Of a DNA stretch of 64,000 nt, positions 34,115 through 45,649 are shown in pieces. Each line of letters opens with the position of its first letter. Positions within the stretch are counted from its first letter, which is position 1. Made by a program: the position numbers and the translations under genes. Source of the DNA: Pararge aegeria (Eukaryota; Arthropoda; Insecta; Lepidoptera; Nymphalidae); assembly GCF_905163445.1 (NCBI RefSeq), contig NC_053184.1, forward strand, positions 6,200,001-6,264,000. Reading direction: 5' to 3'. The notes beneath the pieces were generated by a model, which worked only from the letters and a program-made list of their open reading frames with translations, did no database searches and was not told the origin of the DNA.

Positions 34115-34400
34115 TAATAATGGACGGAATGAGCAGATGGCCCATGTGATGCAAAGTGCGAGACCATCGTCTATAAAAATGGCAACACTAAGCAAGGCAT
34201 GCAAGGAACTCGTCCTGCAACATGCCACCCTTTGTCCATAAACCTGAGACGTAGGTTCTAAGCCTCATATGCCTGTAATTATACCGGCAACCAGACCCTC
34301 CTAATCGGAACACAGCATTGCAGCAATGCTGCTTCGCGGTAGACATAAGCATAGCGGTACTGGAAGTACTACCGCTGACAATGTTTGTCACAAAAATTCT
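34115..34400 (-). repeat. Interspersed repeat family C, minus orientation
   Basis: GAGCAGATGGCCCATGTGAT, AAGGCATGCAAGGAACTCGT, ACCTGAGACGTAGGTTCTAA, CCTGTAATTATACCGGCAAC, AATGCTGCTTCGCGGTAGAC. Confidence 0.8.
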
Positions 34401-34894
34401 ACTACTACTACTACAAAAAAAAATTACTACTTGATCAACGAGACACTAAAAATAAAATTATTATAAAATAATCAAATAAGTATATATTCGATGCCAATAG
34501 ATGTGATTTTTATTTCATTGAATATTGCCATTTTTAAGGTTTTCGTGATATAATTGGAAATACCAGTTCGCGGTTCTAGTGAAAAGCTTGAAAATATTTT
34601 CATAAAAATTGGTTCAATGTTTCAATGATTTCAAAAGGGTAGTGGCACTGAGAGCACTTAGGTCATCCTACAAGCAACTTTTCTGTAACATTCAATTGAA
34701 AAATTTCTCATTGAAGATGTAGTTAGTAACAGAGTTCTGTTAAACTGGTGTATGTATGGTTTATCCAAATTGTTCCATGAAACTTTGTACATTTATTTTT
34801 TTAAGAGTAAACCAAAGATAAATGTTTGGCGAAATGGATTTCAATATTATTATAATTGTAAAACGTTAATTAAATAGCTTTGTATAGCACAAAA
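34401..34894. other. No gene seen
   Basis: AT-rich, unassigned. Confidence 0.45.
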
Positions 34895-35095
34895 TTAAGT
34901 TGAAAATGCACGAGTGAAGCTAAATGTCGCCGATACACACGTTGTAATTACTCAGGAAGTAGATTGTCTTGCGTCAAGGAATTAAGCGGCACAATAAATC
35001 CACTTGATGTGATCGTCGCTTGGGTTTAGACGATTTTAGTGCTCTTGTATCTAAATGTTGGTCAAACTTTTGTCTAATAACATACTAGCTTTTCT
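34895..35095 (+). repeat. Unnamed repeat family E, copy
   Basis: CGAGTGAAGCTAAATGTCGC, CGTTGTAATTACTCAGGAAG, CACAATAAATCCACTTGATG, ending CATACTAGCTTT. About 850 bp before the next copy, same orientation. Confidence 0.75.
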
Positions 35096-35739
35096 TAAAA
35101 GCAAACCGCTATTTTGTCTTTTTTATTTCCGAACATTCTCAGTGTTTCCTGGATTCAGACTTTCTCTATGCCAACTCCTCCTCCCTCCTGCCTTTATGCC
35201 GTTCATCTGTACCGCAGTTTTCTCAGCGCAAGCCAAGTTATGATATTATATATAGGCTAAATTTAGCATAGCATAGCTATATTGGCAATTTTCTTAACGG
35301 TCTCCAATTTTTTCGCATTTGTCGTGTGTATTATGATTTTGTAATATTATCGCCTATGTTACATCCTGATGATTTCGTTTTCGGTCGTGTACTTTTGAAG
35401 CCTATTCGGTAGAAACAATTAAATAAAAATTTATCCTTATAATATTAGTAGGTATAGAAGTACAGATCTATCACCGCGCAGCAACCCGAGGAGACGAGTA
35501 ACAAAAAAAAGTTAGAAAGAACGCCTGGCGAAACCAAATAGCACGGGTAGGCCGGCGTAAAATAGCGGATGAAAGTTTTTAAGGGTTCTGTACGTGAATG
35601 GTTCTGCACGTGAATGTTGAAAGGAACTTGTACACTTGTATATCTAAACTGGAAATAAATTTATGGTGAACCCTTCCGCTTCAATAAGTTATTGAGTCTC
35701 TCTCAATCAAGTCAATTAAAACCGCATTTCCGCCCTACG
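35096..35739. other. No gene seen
   Basis: A 62-codon plus frame (35055-35243) overlaps the repeat end and has a hydrophobic run, but no supported start or homology. Confidence 0.4.
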
Positions 35740-35945
35740 TTTGTAGCACAAAAACACGAGCGGGGCTAATCATCGTCGAGCACACAATAAAGTTGTAATT
35801 ACTCAGGAACTAGGACGTCTAGCATCGAGGAACGAAGGCGGCATAATAAATCTACTCTATGTGAATGTCGCCTGCGGTTGGTAGATTGTAACGTCAACTT
35901 GTTGTTGTGTAACTAACTAGCTTTAATAACATACCTCAACCATTA
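35740..35945 (+). repeat. Unnamed repeat family E, full-length-like copy
   Basis: CACGAGCGGGGCTAATCATC, GTCGAGCACACAATAAAGTT, GTAATTACTCAGGAACTAGG, AATAAATCTACTCTATGTGA, TTGTTGTGTAACTAACTAGC. Confidence 0.78.
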
Positions 35946-36894
35946 TTATTTAATTATCGTTGACGTTTTGTTTAAGAATTAAAATCCTTATGTGGCCAAA
36001 CGGATCTGGTCGTTGACATCGTGACATCTGCGCTTGGAACGCGATCGTTAAGTTGACGTCTCACCGATATAACGGACAGATTCTATTTTTCTATGATAAA
36101 CTGGTCTAGACAAAAGGCAGCTTACCGATTGTACCGAAGCTATCCGGACCGGGTGTCCGTTGGAAAGTTCTCAGCTTATTTGAAAGAGAGACTAGCACTT
36201 GGCAATGCCATCTGGATGCTATAGCTGATGTTAGTTACACTCGCCTCAACCACTGCACAAAACTCCACCGTGACGACGTTAACTTGGTTGTTGTCTGTTG
36301 GTCATATTCGACCTTTTTTAGCTCAGATTACCAGCGTTCGCGTCGGTAGTTCGTTGCCAAATGAACTATCAGTTGGGGCCAATGGGCATACGTGCACCAG
36401 TTAACTAGTAAACCGAGCTCTGCCATTGGCTAGGCCAGATTTCAAGTAAGAATAATATGATAAGAATGGAATGAAATAAGTTTTAGTGAGCGGTAAAAAC
36501 GCATTGTATAAGTGTAGCGTACACCTTATTTTTGAAACTATGAGAATTGTCTACGAAACCCTAAAATGAACAACGTGGTTTTTTTAGTTCCATACAATCA
36601 CAATCACAAACAAGCGCACAATAACGTAGTTCAACTAACAGTACACAAGGAAAATTCTCTACACAACCACCCGTAGGCATAATTCGTTTTATAAACAAAC
36701 AGGGTACGGGCTGGCTAACAAGCAACTTTGTTGATTATTTTTAGTCTAGCACTTCAAAGGAAATGGAGACAATTTCATTTTTCCACCAAACAATTTGAAT
36801 GTGTGTTTTTGTTATTCGGAATCGTTGATGAATCTGTTTTAAGTTTGTAGGAAGTAGAAATCACTTTGATTGGAATAATCAGGCGCAAATATGA
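35946..36894. other. Unique-looking stretch, no gene seen
   Basis: 36000-36430 is less AT-rich than average, but no long frame, splice pattern or repeat match could be supported. Confidence 0.4.
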
Positions 36895-37045
36895 CATCGG
36901 TTAGAAAAGCGATGGATGTTGTGTCGAACGGCACTGGAGGAGAACAGTGTTGATTAACCTTCATGACTCACGAGGTGACAGACGACATAAAATGAGTCGC
37001 AGTGGATCTCCTGTGTTTGACATGATGATGATGATGATGAAATAT
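36895..37045 (+). pseudogene. RTE-like LINE end, strongly decayed
   Basis: CACGAGGTGACAGACGACAT, AAAATGAGTCGCAGTGGATC, ending in an ATGATGATG run, matching the order of the W.DDI..VA region DNA in the RTE copies. Confidence 0.5.
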
Positions 37046-37125
37046 AACTATAATACAATTTTATTCTTTGTTTAGTGTGATTTAAAAGCTATGCTTATTT
37101 AATGTATATATATATTATGTATATA

Positions 37126-37194
37126 CATCTGCCTGTAATGACAATAACATATTATATATATACATAATTTAATATGTTATTGTCATTGCAGATG
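37126..37194. repeat. Long hairpin with a family C arm
   Basis: Arms CATCTGCCTGTAATGACAAT... and, at 37171-37194, AATATGTTATTGTCATTGCA GATG. They pair over about 24 bp with one 3 nt bulge. The right arm runs on into family C-like text (AAGATTAACACCTAAACCTC). Confidence 0.8.
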
Positions 37195-37224
37195 AAGATT
37201 AACACCTAAACCTCTTTGATTAGC

Positions 37225-39417
37225 ACATAATTTTATAGAGCGTCATAATTAGATTTTCTATGGCTAATGTCTTATGGCTCTGGACAATTAAATTCATCCA
37301 ACATATTATAGATGATTTGCTTTTGCAGTTACTATATTCATCCATTCAGTAGTTGGCCGTTATATGGGTGTAACATATGGATCGGTCATGTGTATAATAT
37401 TCAAGTAAACTCCATGGCCTCCACTTTGGTCAATTATTTGTTGAAATAAAACAACAAGCATTGTTAATAGAATCGTGGTCTTAAATTTTTATTGTGCCAT
37501 TAATTCCGTAAGTGCCATCGACTGTTATACGAAAAGAGAAATGAGATATCCGGTAATCAGAAGATTCTATCTAATAGCTTTGTTGTGCCTTCTAAATTGT
37601 TATAGATAAAAGTTGAGGCAGTTCCTTCACTTTGTTTGTTATAATATATGAGACACGTCTTTCTGATTACTTGGATGATTTATTGCAGCCGTATATCTGT
37701 TGGAATGATTAAATGAGTTAAGAAAACTATTTTTGTTTTGTTATATGAACAAGTTTACATACCATATCACAATAAGTAAGAGTGAGTACCTACAAATGAA
37801 AGGACATTGCTCAGCGCCCGAAGGCATATAGTTTGCCTAAGAGCAAATATACACGGAATATTGATTACTGGTATTAACATCTATACAACATTTAAAGAAG
37901 ATTTAAACTACGGATATTTCCAAGAATTTATTTATTGGCAAAAATATTATTGTTATTTCTGCGATGAATTTCTTAGGTAACTGAATGTTGAAGATTAATG
38001 TTTTAGACAACGATTTATGACTGGTTTTAGATGTAGAATAAGTGCCAAGTTTTTTTTATTCAGTGCCATAAATCAAAGCCAGGTTAATCGACTGGTGCAA
38101 AAATCAAAATACATTGTTAAAATCCATTTGTATAAAAACAAAAAAATCACTCCGAACACTTAAGTAACGTTAAATCATAAGTAACGTAATATGTCATTGT
38201 AACAAACAAATACGAAGCCACAAAGCAAGATCATGATTGACTTCTTGTGTCAATTATCTGTCAATATTACTTCTTTTGTCATATTAGGAGTATGGCTTTA
38301 TTATTCAAGAAATGGGATGGTTTCCATAAGTCAACAAAATGTCCAGTTATTTACAAAAGTAAAAAAATATTCTACTTTTTGGAATGAAGGTTATAAGATA
38401 ATCTTAGTATTGTAGTATAAGTAAAATGTTTGTTTATTCCTAGGCGAGTTTGGCCGATGTCATTTGACATGGTGTAGTCTGAAGTCTATGATATAATCTG
38501 ATGTTTTATTTATCTCCGAATACTTTTGTCAAATTATCATCAAATTAGAATAAAATGCGTGACGAGATCGAACGCAATCCGCCCGATACGTTGGTCTAAG
38601 TAGCGATCACCAATAAGACCAAGGTGGTCTTATTTAAATTCAAGATAAAATAAAATTATGGTGTATGTAATTTAAAAATTAAACAATATTTAAACTGCAA
38701 TATTAAATGCCATAGTAGCCTATTAAAAGCCTACTATAATTATTAAGTACTCCCTAGGGCGAAAATTAAACAGACATAAAATTTCCATCTACACAATCGC
38801 TTGTCTAAGATATAGTCTCGGCGCTTGCGAGTAATCAAGCAAAAACTGTAAGAATCAGGTCAATATGCTTTACACGGATGTTCTTTCACAACGCTACATT
38901 ATCTCACTGGCAAAAAGAAACCACATCTCCGTATCATTATACTTTGTCTGCAAAAACCTTTGTCGAGACAACAACTCTGTTCGCAATCCATTAGGGCCTT
39001 GGCAAATGACGCGGAAAGTTGACTTGTACGTTTGTACGGTTTGCTGCGGGAAAAATCATATAGCACAGTCTGGATACACGCTCTAGTGATGATAAATTGT
39101 GTGATCGCGAGCGAAGCCAACTAACTGATTTTAGCGAAGTAAGAGTGATGTTTTACAAAATTGGGTAGGAGAAATGTTTTCGTTAGTCGTAGAATGGTTT
39201 AAATACTTCATTAGGTTTTGTGTAATTTTCTACTTCAAGTTAACATGGTACTCACCCAGTTCGTGTCGAAATGTATTTTAGAAAAATGGACATTACTATC
39301 CGCTTCAACACTTGTTGAGCATATGCTTGGAAATTTGGTTGTCTCCTCCCAGAGTTTCCAGTAGGCTTACCTTAATTGCTGTTTGGTTATTTGAAATTAT
39401 TTCCATATTCTTTTTTT
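37225..39417. other. Long stretch, no gene seen
   Basis: About 2.2 kb. Frames of 60-73 codons at 38233-38415 and 38865-39120 (both strands) have no recognisable features. Confidence 0.45.
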
Positions 39418-39640
39418 TTATTAAATAAATATACTAGAACAATACACACATCGCGACTAAGATGACTGATGGATATTTTTATGAATAATGTACATAAATA
39501 CTCTTAATATACATATAAAAACCCAGACAATGAAAAACATTCATGTTCATTTCACAAAGAATTTCCAGTTGTGGGAATCGAAACCACGGCCTTGGACTCA
39601 GAAAGCAGGGTCGCTGCTCACTCCGCCATTCGGCTGTTCT
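39418..39640 (-). mobile_element. tRNA-derived SINE family A
   Basis: Minus-oriented, with an internal deletion removing the CCCCAAAGTAAGC block. Body CAGACAATGAAAAACATTCA, box B region TTGTGGGAATCGAAACCACG, head end near CCATTCGGCTG. Confidence 0.85.
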
Positions 39641-39734
39641 GTTTTTTGTACAAAATATTCTGAACATTTGGAAGTAGTATTAAAGTATTAAAATCAGAAC
39701 CAAAATAAACTAGCTACATCCGCTCGTAACTGTT

Positions 39735-39782
39735 AACCAGCTTGGAATTTACCAATTTCTCATGGTAAATTCCAAGTTGGTT
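39735..39782. repeat. Hairpin, 20 bp arms with one mismatch
   Basis: Left arm AACCAGCTTGGAATTTACCA, right arm TGGTAAATTCCAAGTTGGTT, 8 nt loop. Confidence 0.85.
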
Positions 39783-40621
39783 TCTATATATCATACAATA
39801 TCATACTTCTGCCTGTACTTAAATCTTCACATTCATCCATTATTTTGTAAGAACTTTGTGGAAATTGATCACCGAATGGATAACCCTCTTAGTCTTCCTT
39901 ACTTAGTGCCCTGCTCCCTTAAACTATATAAAATATTACTTTATTAATGGAAGCTATAAAATGAGAGCCTCGACGTCTAGGAGCGGTGGTTTCGTTATCA
40001 TAATATTAAAGGCTTCGTAAATAATAAGAATATACCAGGAGATATACTTTTGAGGGTTGAGATTAAAAAGTGGTGGCCGTAACGTTACGAATTGCAATTT
40101 ATATTCTTACGCATGTTATGAACCCACTCGATTTCGTACTCTACACCAAAGACAGACTTTTTGTGATGTTAAAAATTTACGACGCCGTAAAAACTCACAC
40201 CGCTTTTATTCAGCCAGAGGCATTTTCTAAGCACAAGTATGACATTACAATGTAGATTCGCGAATATTGTGAGCGTTAAATTTTATAGCGGATCTTAGAT
40301 GGCATGGTATAGCTTAAAATAAGTAAGGCTTGCACAAAAACGAAAACTCAAAGAATAACACTCATATATTTTTTATACTTCAACTTTTCCGGAAATTGTC
40401 ATCCATCGTCGGTCTCACCACTCGGTGTCACTCGGTGCCCGAATCGCTAACATAGACAAGTTCAACGAATTTCAGTTTGTCTTTGAAGTTTTAAAAATCA
40501 GAATCACGAAATATCTTTTTCCTAAGTTCAATGTTCTTATGTATTGAATAAAACACTAGTAAGACACTGAGGTAGAGTCCCTTGTGGCACCTAAAGCTTA
40601 TTTTTTCCACTATGTAATGTT
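39783..40621. other. No supported gene
   Basis: Includes a 46-codon ATG frame at 40118-40255 (starting MNPLDFVLYTKDRLF) that reads protein-like but has no recognised family or splice support. Confidence 0.35.
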
Positions 40622-41045
40622 ATGAAAATAAAGCTTAATTTGCTATACTCCGCGAAAAGCAGGAGAATCAGTGTGGTGTAATTTATAATTTCTTCAATCC
40701 TTATACTCCACACCGTTCGCTTCGTTTCGCTCCGAAACCGGAGCATCCTCTGAAGATGTTGACTTAACAATTATTCATTATACCGGAGCATCCTCAGGAG
40801 ATCTTTACTTAACAAACATTCATTGTAAACTCAACATCTCCTGAGGATGCTCCGGTTTCGGAGCGAAACGTGCCTAGAGGGTACATTACCGAAGAACTGT
40901 TTGGTATGGAGTATAAGGATTAAAGAAATCATAAATAACACCACACGGATTCTTCTGCTTTTCGCGGAGTATAGCAAATTTATCTCAATTATCATAATAT
41001 ATCATGGAGTAACGCCTGCTTCTATCCAACATTATGTATTGCTAA
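40622..41045. mobile_element. Foldback element family D, both arms present
   Basis: The left arm (40622-40770) is the reverse complement of the right arm (about 40825-41010): each carries CTCCGGTTTCGGAGCGAAAC, the GTGGAGTATAAGGATT block, CTTTTCGCGGAGTATAGCAA and a TTTTCAT end. A short centre contains a repeated ACCGGAGCATCCTC phrase. No coding capacity. Confidence 0.8.
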
Positions 41046-41214
41046 ATAACAACTCGGCAAAATATTATTATGCATGTACCTATAACTTATGAGTCGTATT
41101 ATTTAATATTGCAATTATTCAGATGTGTTTAAAACTTCGAATTTATGATTATTAAAATATAACACTATTTCCAGCATATACTCGTAAGAGTCTTGTTATA
41201 GTATCACGACGTTC

Positions 41215-41425
41215 CGTTCCATAGATAAACCTACTCTACTCCCTTTTTACGTTGCGTCTCCTCTGAGACACCTGTGAAGCTGGAATAATAAAGAGTTTTA
41301 CAACGCGCCAAAATGGGACTTTTCTCGCAATTCAACCGCAACGTGCACTTAAGGGATTTGAATATCTTATGGCAGATTTTATTTATTCTACGCAACTTAC
41401 CAGGAACGAATCCGTGACGAATTTT
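41215..41425 (-). repeat. Unnamed repeat family K, copy 1
   Basis: The minus strand reads AAGATATTCAAATCCCTTAA, GCGAGAAAAGTCCCATTTTG, GTAAAACTCTTTATTATTCC and CAGGTGTCTCAGAGGAGACG. Copies at 60590-60770 and 62830-62995 (plus) share this order. Confidence 0.7.
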
Positions 41426-42165
41426 AAGTTTTTAAACAAACACTTTTCACAGACTTAGCTATGTCACTTTTGTTTAATCGGCTTTCATTGGTGCGAGGGA
41501 TATGTTGATTTCCCTCACTTATTTTCTACAATAATTCGAGTTGCTATTGATACCATACTCGCAATATGGAGAGCTATGCTTGACGTTTATTTACATGGTA
41601 ACGTGAACAGGTGGAAGCTACTTTGCACGTTGAAGCAAAGTAGGAACCAACATAGCTAGCTCAACGGGCTGTTAAACTAAAGTAGCAGTAGAGAGGTTGG
41701 AATTTTGATGTATCAAAAAACCTGAATAGGATAGTTAAAATTTCTTGAAAATAAAATGGTTTCAATTTTTCTGTTTTCCACTTTTAAGTGTTTAACACTG
41801 TATTACGGTGATTTTAAGTTCTTAACATGGATTAAACTTAGTATCTGACATTGTTGAGTATCATAACTTCGCCAAAAATGCAAAAACAAGTATGAAGGAT
41901 ACATAAGATTCTGAGTTATTTCAATACAAATTTTGATTTTACTTTATTGGATTGAAATTTCATCTCGCGACACTAAGACCTTATCGTAGCAGTAACCGTA
42001 GACTGTGCTACGATATTGCACACTGCGGTCCAGCAAATAATACAAACTCTTCATGACAAGATCTTATTAATTAACATGGCATAACTTATGAATAATTATG
42101 TATTGTTTTGTCACAGTTAAAACTTTAACTTACTTTTTGCGTTAAGTTTGCGTAACATTGGTTTT
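41426..42165. other. No gene seen
   Basis: AT-rich, unassigned. Confidence 0.45.
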
Positions 42166-42280
42166 AGGGATTCGATCCCCGGCATGGCAAATCGGTAATT
42201 TATAATTTCTGAATTTTCTCTGGTCTGGTCTGGAGGAGTCTTTGGTCGTGGCCAGTTACCTATGAAAGACGTGCCATTTA
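42166..42280 (+). mobile_element. tRNA-derived SINE family B, 5' fragment
   Basis: Box B-like GGGATTCGATCCCCGGCATG, then TCTCTGGTCTGGTCTGGAGG and TTTGGTCGTGGCCAGTTACC; broken after GACGTGCCA. Confidence 0.75.
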
Positions 42281-42382
42281 TTTATTTGACCCTGTTTATA
42301 TGGTAACAAAAGTTATCAGCAGATTAATGCACCATTAATTCGTGTAAAACTCCGACTGAGTTAGATTTAGCTTGGTCTCAGT

Positions 42383-42506
42383 CAGCGGCGTGCACGAAAC
42401 CCATATTACCAGGGTATATAGAGCAGGAAAATTGCATAAAACGGAAAAAATCCTCAAATTTTAGGGTAGGCAGTGCTTTTGTACATGTATGAAGTGCACG
42501 CCACTG
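42383..42506. mobile_element. MITE-like element, TIR CAGTGGCGTGCA (copy 2)
   Basis: 124 bp between CAGCGGCGTGCAC and GTGCACGCCACTG. The interior shares GGGTATAT and AGGGTAGGCA-like blocks with 731-871. Confidence 0.7.
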
Positions 42507-42874
42507 ATCTTAGTATTAATAATATACATACATACTGTATTATCATTGATCGACATCTGAGACACAACTGCGATAACTTGGGTCTCTGGCGTGACTTAAC
42601 CATCTTATATATAATTCCAGGAAGTTTTTTTTTTGCTTTCTAATGAAACCATCACAGACACTTAGTAAATGCTCCATAGACTTCACGCCCAACTTCTATT
42701 AGTTCAGGATGATTTATGCTAATCCATGTGCGAGCCGTATCCTGTAGGAGAAATGAAATATTGAATGCTCTGTAGTGCTTCTGGGGTTTAATCGGATGAT
42801 AATGAACAATACTGTAATACCCCATAGGCTTATTACCTCCTTTTCTATCCATTCATTTTTGTTGTTAGTATTAG
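42507..42874. other. No supported gene
   Basis: Overlapping 66-77 codon frames on both strands (42652-43008) partly cover the next repeat and are not supported. Confidence 0.4.
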
Positions 42875-42990
42875 GTTTACAATGGCGACCTCGCACAAGT
42901 AAACGCAGCGTTTGTAGACCCCCGACGAGGTGGACGTTTGAAATCAAACAAGTCGTAGAGATCCGTTGGAGCCAAGCAGCACTACACCGT
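42875..42990 (+). pseudogene. RTE-like LINE C-terminal fragment
   Basis: The frame reads LQWRPRTSKRSVCRPPTRWT, then FEIKQVVEIRWSQAA, matching the W.DDI..V region of the copy at 33853; truncated afterwards. Confidence 0.8.
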
Positions 42991-43013
42991 GGTACCTATA
43001 TGATTTGATGGTT

Positions 43014-43215
43014 TGACTGCCAATGGGCGCAGTGGGCAGCGACCCTGCTTTCTGAGTGCGTAAAGCGATTTAGCGTTCCGGTACGATGACGCATTGCAAC
43101 CTACTGGGGTGGGTTTTAAATAACTGCCTAACAGCAAAGCAGGTTACCATCTTACCAGATTACATCTCAGATGAGATTGCAGTGAAGGGCTACCTAGTAG
43201 AGGAATAAAAAAAAT
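43014..43215 (+). mobile_element. Chimeric SINE: family A head joined to family B body
   Basis: 43018-43056 is a family A head (GCCAATGGGCGCAGTGGGCA, CCCTGCTTTCTGAGT). It is joined directly to a family B body (AAGCGATTTAGCGTTCCGGT, GATGAGATTGCAGTGAAGGG) and an A-rich tail ending near 43215. Confidence 0.75.
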
Positions 43216-43774
43216 AAAAAAAACTTTTATGACATCTATCAAATAAAAGTACCATAAACAAACAGAATAGAAAATAAAATGTCACAAAAATAGAACGATA
43301 CGGAGATAGGAGTCTAAAATGACGGTTTTCAGGGCGGCGATCTTGGCGTAGTGCCAAAAGTCAATTATTAGGAGTGACCTCGGCGGGAACGCGAGCAATT
43401 ATTTCTTATCTGTGCACGAACACCTTAATGGGTGTTCAGGTTTTGAACGACACTTGACGTTCAGCATTTTCTGGCGTCGATTCGACACTTCAATTTATTT
43501 CGCAATGATGATTACCTTTCGACAATACTCCAGGGTATAATTATTCGAATGGAATTACATTGACATAATTTTTTCTCTTAAAAAGTATATAATATAATTC
43601 GTTGCGTCAAATCTTACGCTTTTTCAGCTACAGCCGATTAACCCTACTTAGAAAGTTAGTTTAAGAAACCTTAGTTGGTCGTTCTCATTTATACTCCAGT
43701 AAATGTTTATGATATAAAAACTCCTGATAAGGAGCTTATATTATTTTGTACCGTACCGTCCGTGCCGACATAAA
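43216..43774. other. No gene seen
   Basis: Unassigned. Confidence 0.45.
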
Positions 43775-43945
43775 CGTGGCGCTTTTGATTCAGCGTTCCG
43801 GTACAATATCGCATACAAACCCATTAGTAGTATGGCTTTAATATAACTGCCACACACCTAACGGGCTAGCCCGTTACCATCTAGGACTGCCTCATCACTT
43901 CCATCAGTGGGATTGCAGTCAAGTCTGACTACAAAAAAAAATCTA
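43775..43945 (+). mobile_element. tRNA-derived SINE family B, 3' part
   Basis: GATTCAGCGTTCCGGTACAA, CCTAACGGGCTAGCCCGTTA, TCAGTGGGATTGCAGTCAAG, A-rich tail. Confidence 0.8.
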
Positions 43946-44169
43946 CTCAGATTTACCTACAGTGAAGTAGTTCTCTCCGCGCCACTTTTCGGCTCCTAAA
44001 TTATCTATTGAAATTAAGTATCTTTCCCCAGGTCTAAGTACTGGTAGAGCTAAGATTCTTAGACGTTATTATACTACAGGATGTTTCAATATTCAGCTGT
44101 AATGGGAAAATAATTGGATACGTAAACTGAAGTACGTAGTCAGTATCGATCCATACGTTGTTTAGTCAT

Positions 44170-44345
44170 GTCGATTATTCCCCAAGTGGTATATCAGTGG
44201 TGGTTTGGAGCAAAGTTGCCGGCAAACAATTAGAGGAAGTAAGTTAGGATCGGGGCTCAACGGATTTGTTTGCGCCGAGTCGTTGTTTGTTGCCAATAAA
44301 CATGCTCCAGCGGATATTAGACCTTGTCCGGATGCATCATGTGTA
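44170..44345 (+). repeat. Unnamed repeat family H, copy 2
   Basis: TCGATTATTCCCCAAGTGGT, AAACAATTAGAGGAAGTAAG, TTAGGATCGGGGCTCAACGG, TCGTTGTTTGTTGCCAATAA; inverted relative to 30665-30830. Confidence 0.65.
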
Positions 44346-44784
44346 CTCCAGCCCTCACTTAGCCCCGTTTAATTTGTTTTTCGAACATCCCTTTCTTTTG
44401 CCACCGGGATCTTAATTAGAAAGGAGGTTATAATGTAAGCAAACTATGAGGGGTTGTACAGATAAGTATCAAGCTTTATTTGTTTTTCGAACTCTATAAA
44501 AAACTTTTTTAATAAGATCGTCCCCTCTTTTATTGCGTATTGGGCTGTTCCAAAACAACGAAATAAACTTAATGTGGAGCAAGGAGTATTATCAGGTAAA
44601 ACCAATGGCGTCGATCAGCGATCGTGCGTTATTGGTCCAGAGACTTATGAAGGAAGCAGCAGACAATAATATACTATTAATTCGTCGAATAATGTCATTC
44701 GTTTTTCAATCGGTTAGAATTCTTGGGGGCAACATGAGAGCACGGGTACGAGTCCCAGATATACCGAAATAATTGTTAGGCATT
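44346..44784. other. No supported gene
   Basis: A 79-codon plus frame (44533-44772) has no recognised motif. Confidence 0.4.
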
Positions 44785-44840
44785 CAAAAGGTGATAGCCC
44801 AGTGGGTGGGACTTCGACTTCAATTTCGGATGATGATTCA
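44785..44840 (+). mobile_element. Fragment of another tRNA-like SINE
   Basis: AAGGTGATAGCCCAGTGGGT, GGGACTTCGACTTCAATTTC: the head of a SINE type common in Lepidoptera; its box B end is missing. 62300-62380 holds a decayed tail of the same type. Confidence 0.6.
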
Positions 44841-45194
44841 GAATTACTATCTATAAATTTTCAGTGCCTTTAATTCGTTTGTTTTGTTTAGCTACAATTT
44901 TTTGGTATTTTAATATTGAGATTATATCAGAATACAAACACATATATGAACCTTTTAAACCGTATTTTCATCGTTTCGTGTGCGCTGTGCAAATAAAACA
45001 CAAATGCTAAGTGTGAGTTTAACTTGCACACGAAGGGTTCCTTACCAAAGTCATATTTGAAACACAACCTAGTATTTAAATTATGCTGAGGGATTTTTTC
45101 TTTTACTGACAATTTAAATGCACATGCTATCTATCTACTACAGTGTACGTGAAGAGACGGATAAACTGATGAGCTGGTCAAACAGCAGAGGCTT

Positions 45195-45237
45195 AGTTGT
45201 AGGGTCCCGTTCTAGTATCCTACGTACGGAACCCTAA
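45195..45237. repeat. Short inverted repeat, common element terminus
   Basis: TAGGGTCCCGT and ACGGAACCCTA flank about 20 nt. TAGGGTTCCGTA-type sequences are frequent in Lepidoptera. Confidence 0.55.
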
Positions 45238-45649
45238 ATAGGCAATGTATTTGCTGGGGGAAAGCCGATGTTTAATGATTGGGGTGATTGGCAGGGCGTT
45301 CCCTGTTTGTGTGTTTTCCTATAATTGCAATTCAACATGACATAAATTACAGTCAGCAAACTCTAATTTCTGCTGAAAGTAGGCAACCACGCAACTACCA
45401 CTGTATTAAACTTTTATTCCCACTTGTTCTATCGCCTTTAAATCTTACATAGTATACCATAGCTTTTCACAATGAACGCAAAAAATAACAAAGATAACAA
45501 AAATATCTATATTGTCCTTATATAATATTATTTCCTTATATTTATATTATATTATATTATTTATTTTATATTTATTATTGTCCTTATATTTATTTTATGG
45601 GAATATAAATATATGCAACACCTAACTACTTTCTTTATTTTTTATCTTC
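45238..45649. other. No gene; AT-rich low complexity
   Basis: 45515-45605 is a TTATAT/CCTTATATTTAT low-complexity tract. Confidence 0.6.

Noticed and set aside
38233..38415. 60-codon ATG frame with a hydrophobic stretch
   Set aside because: No start context, splice signals, neighbouring exons or family resemblance; such frames are expected by chance in 64 kb.
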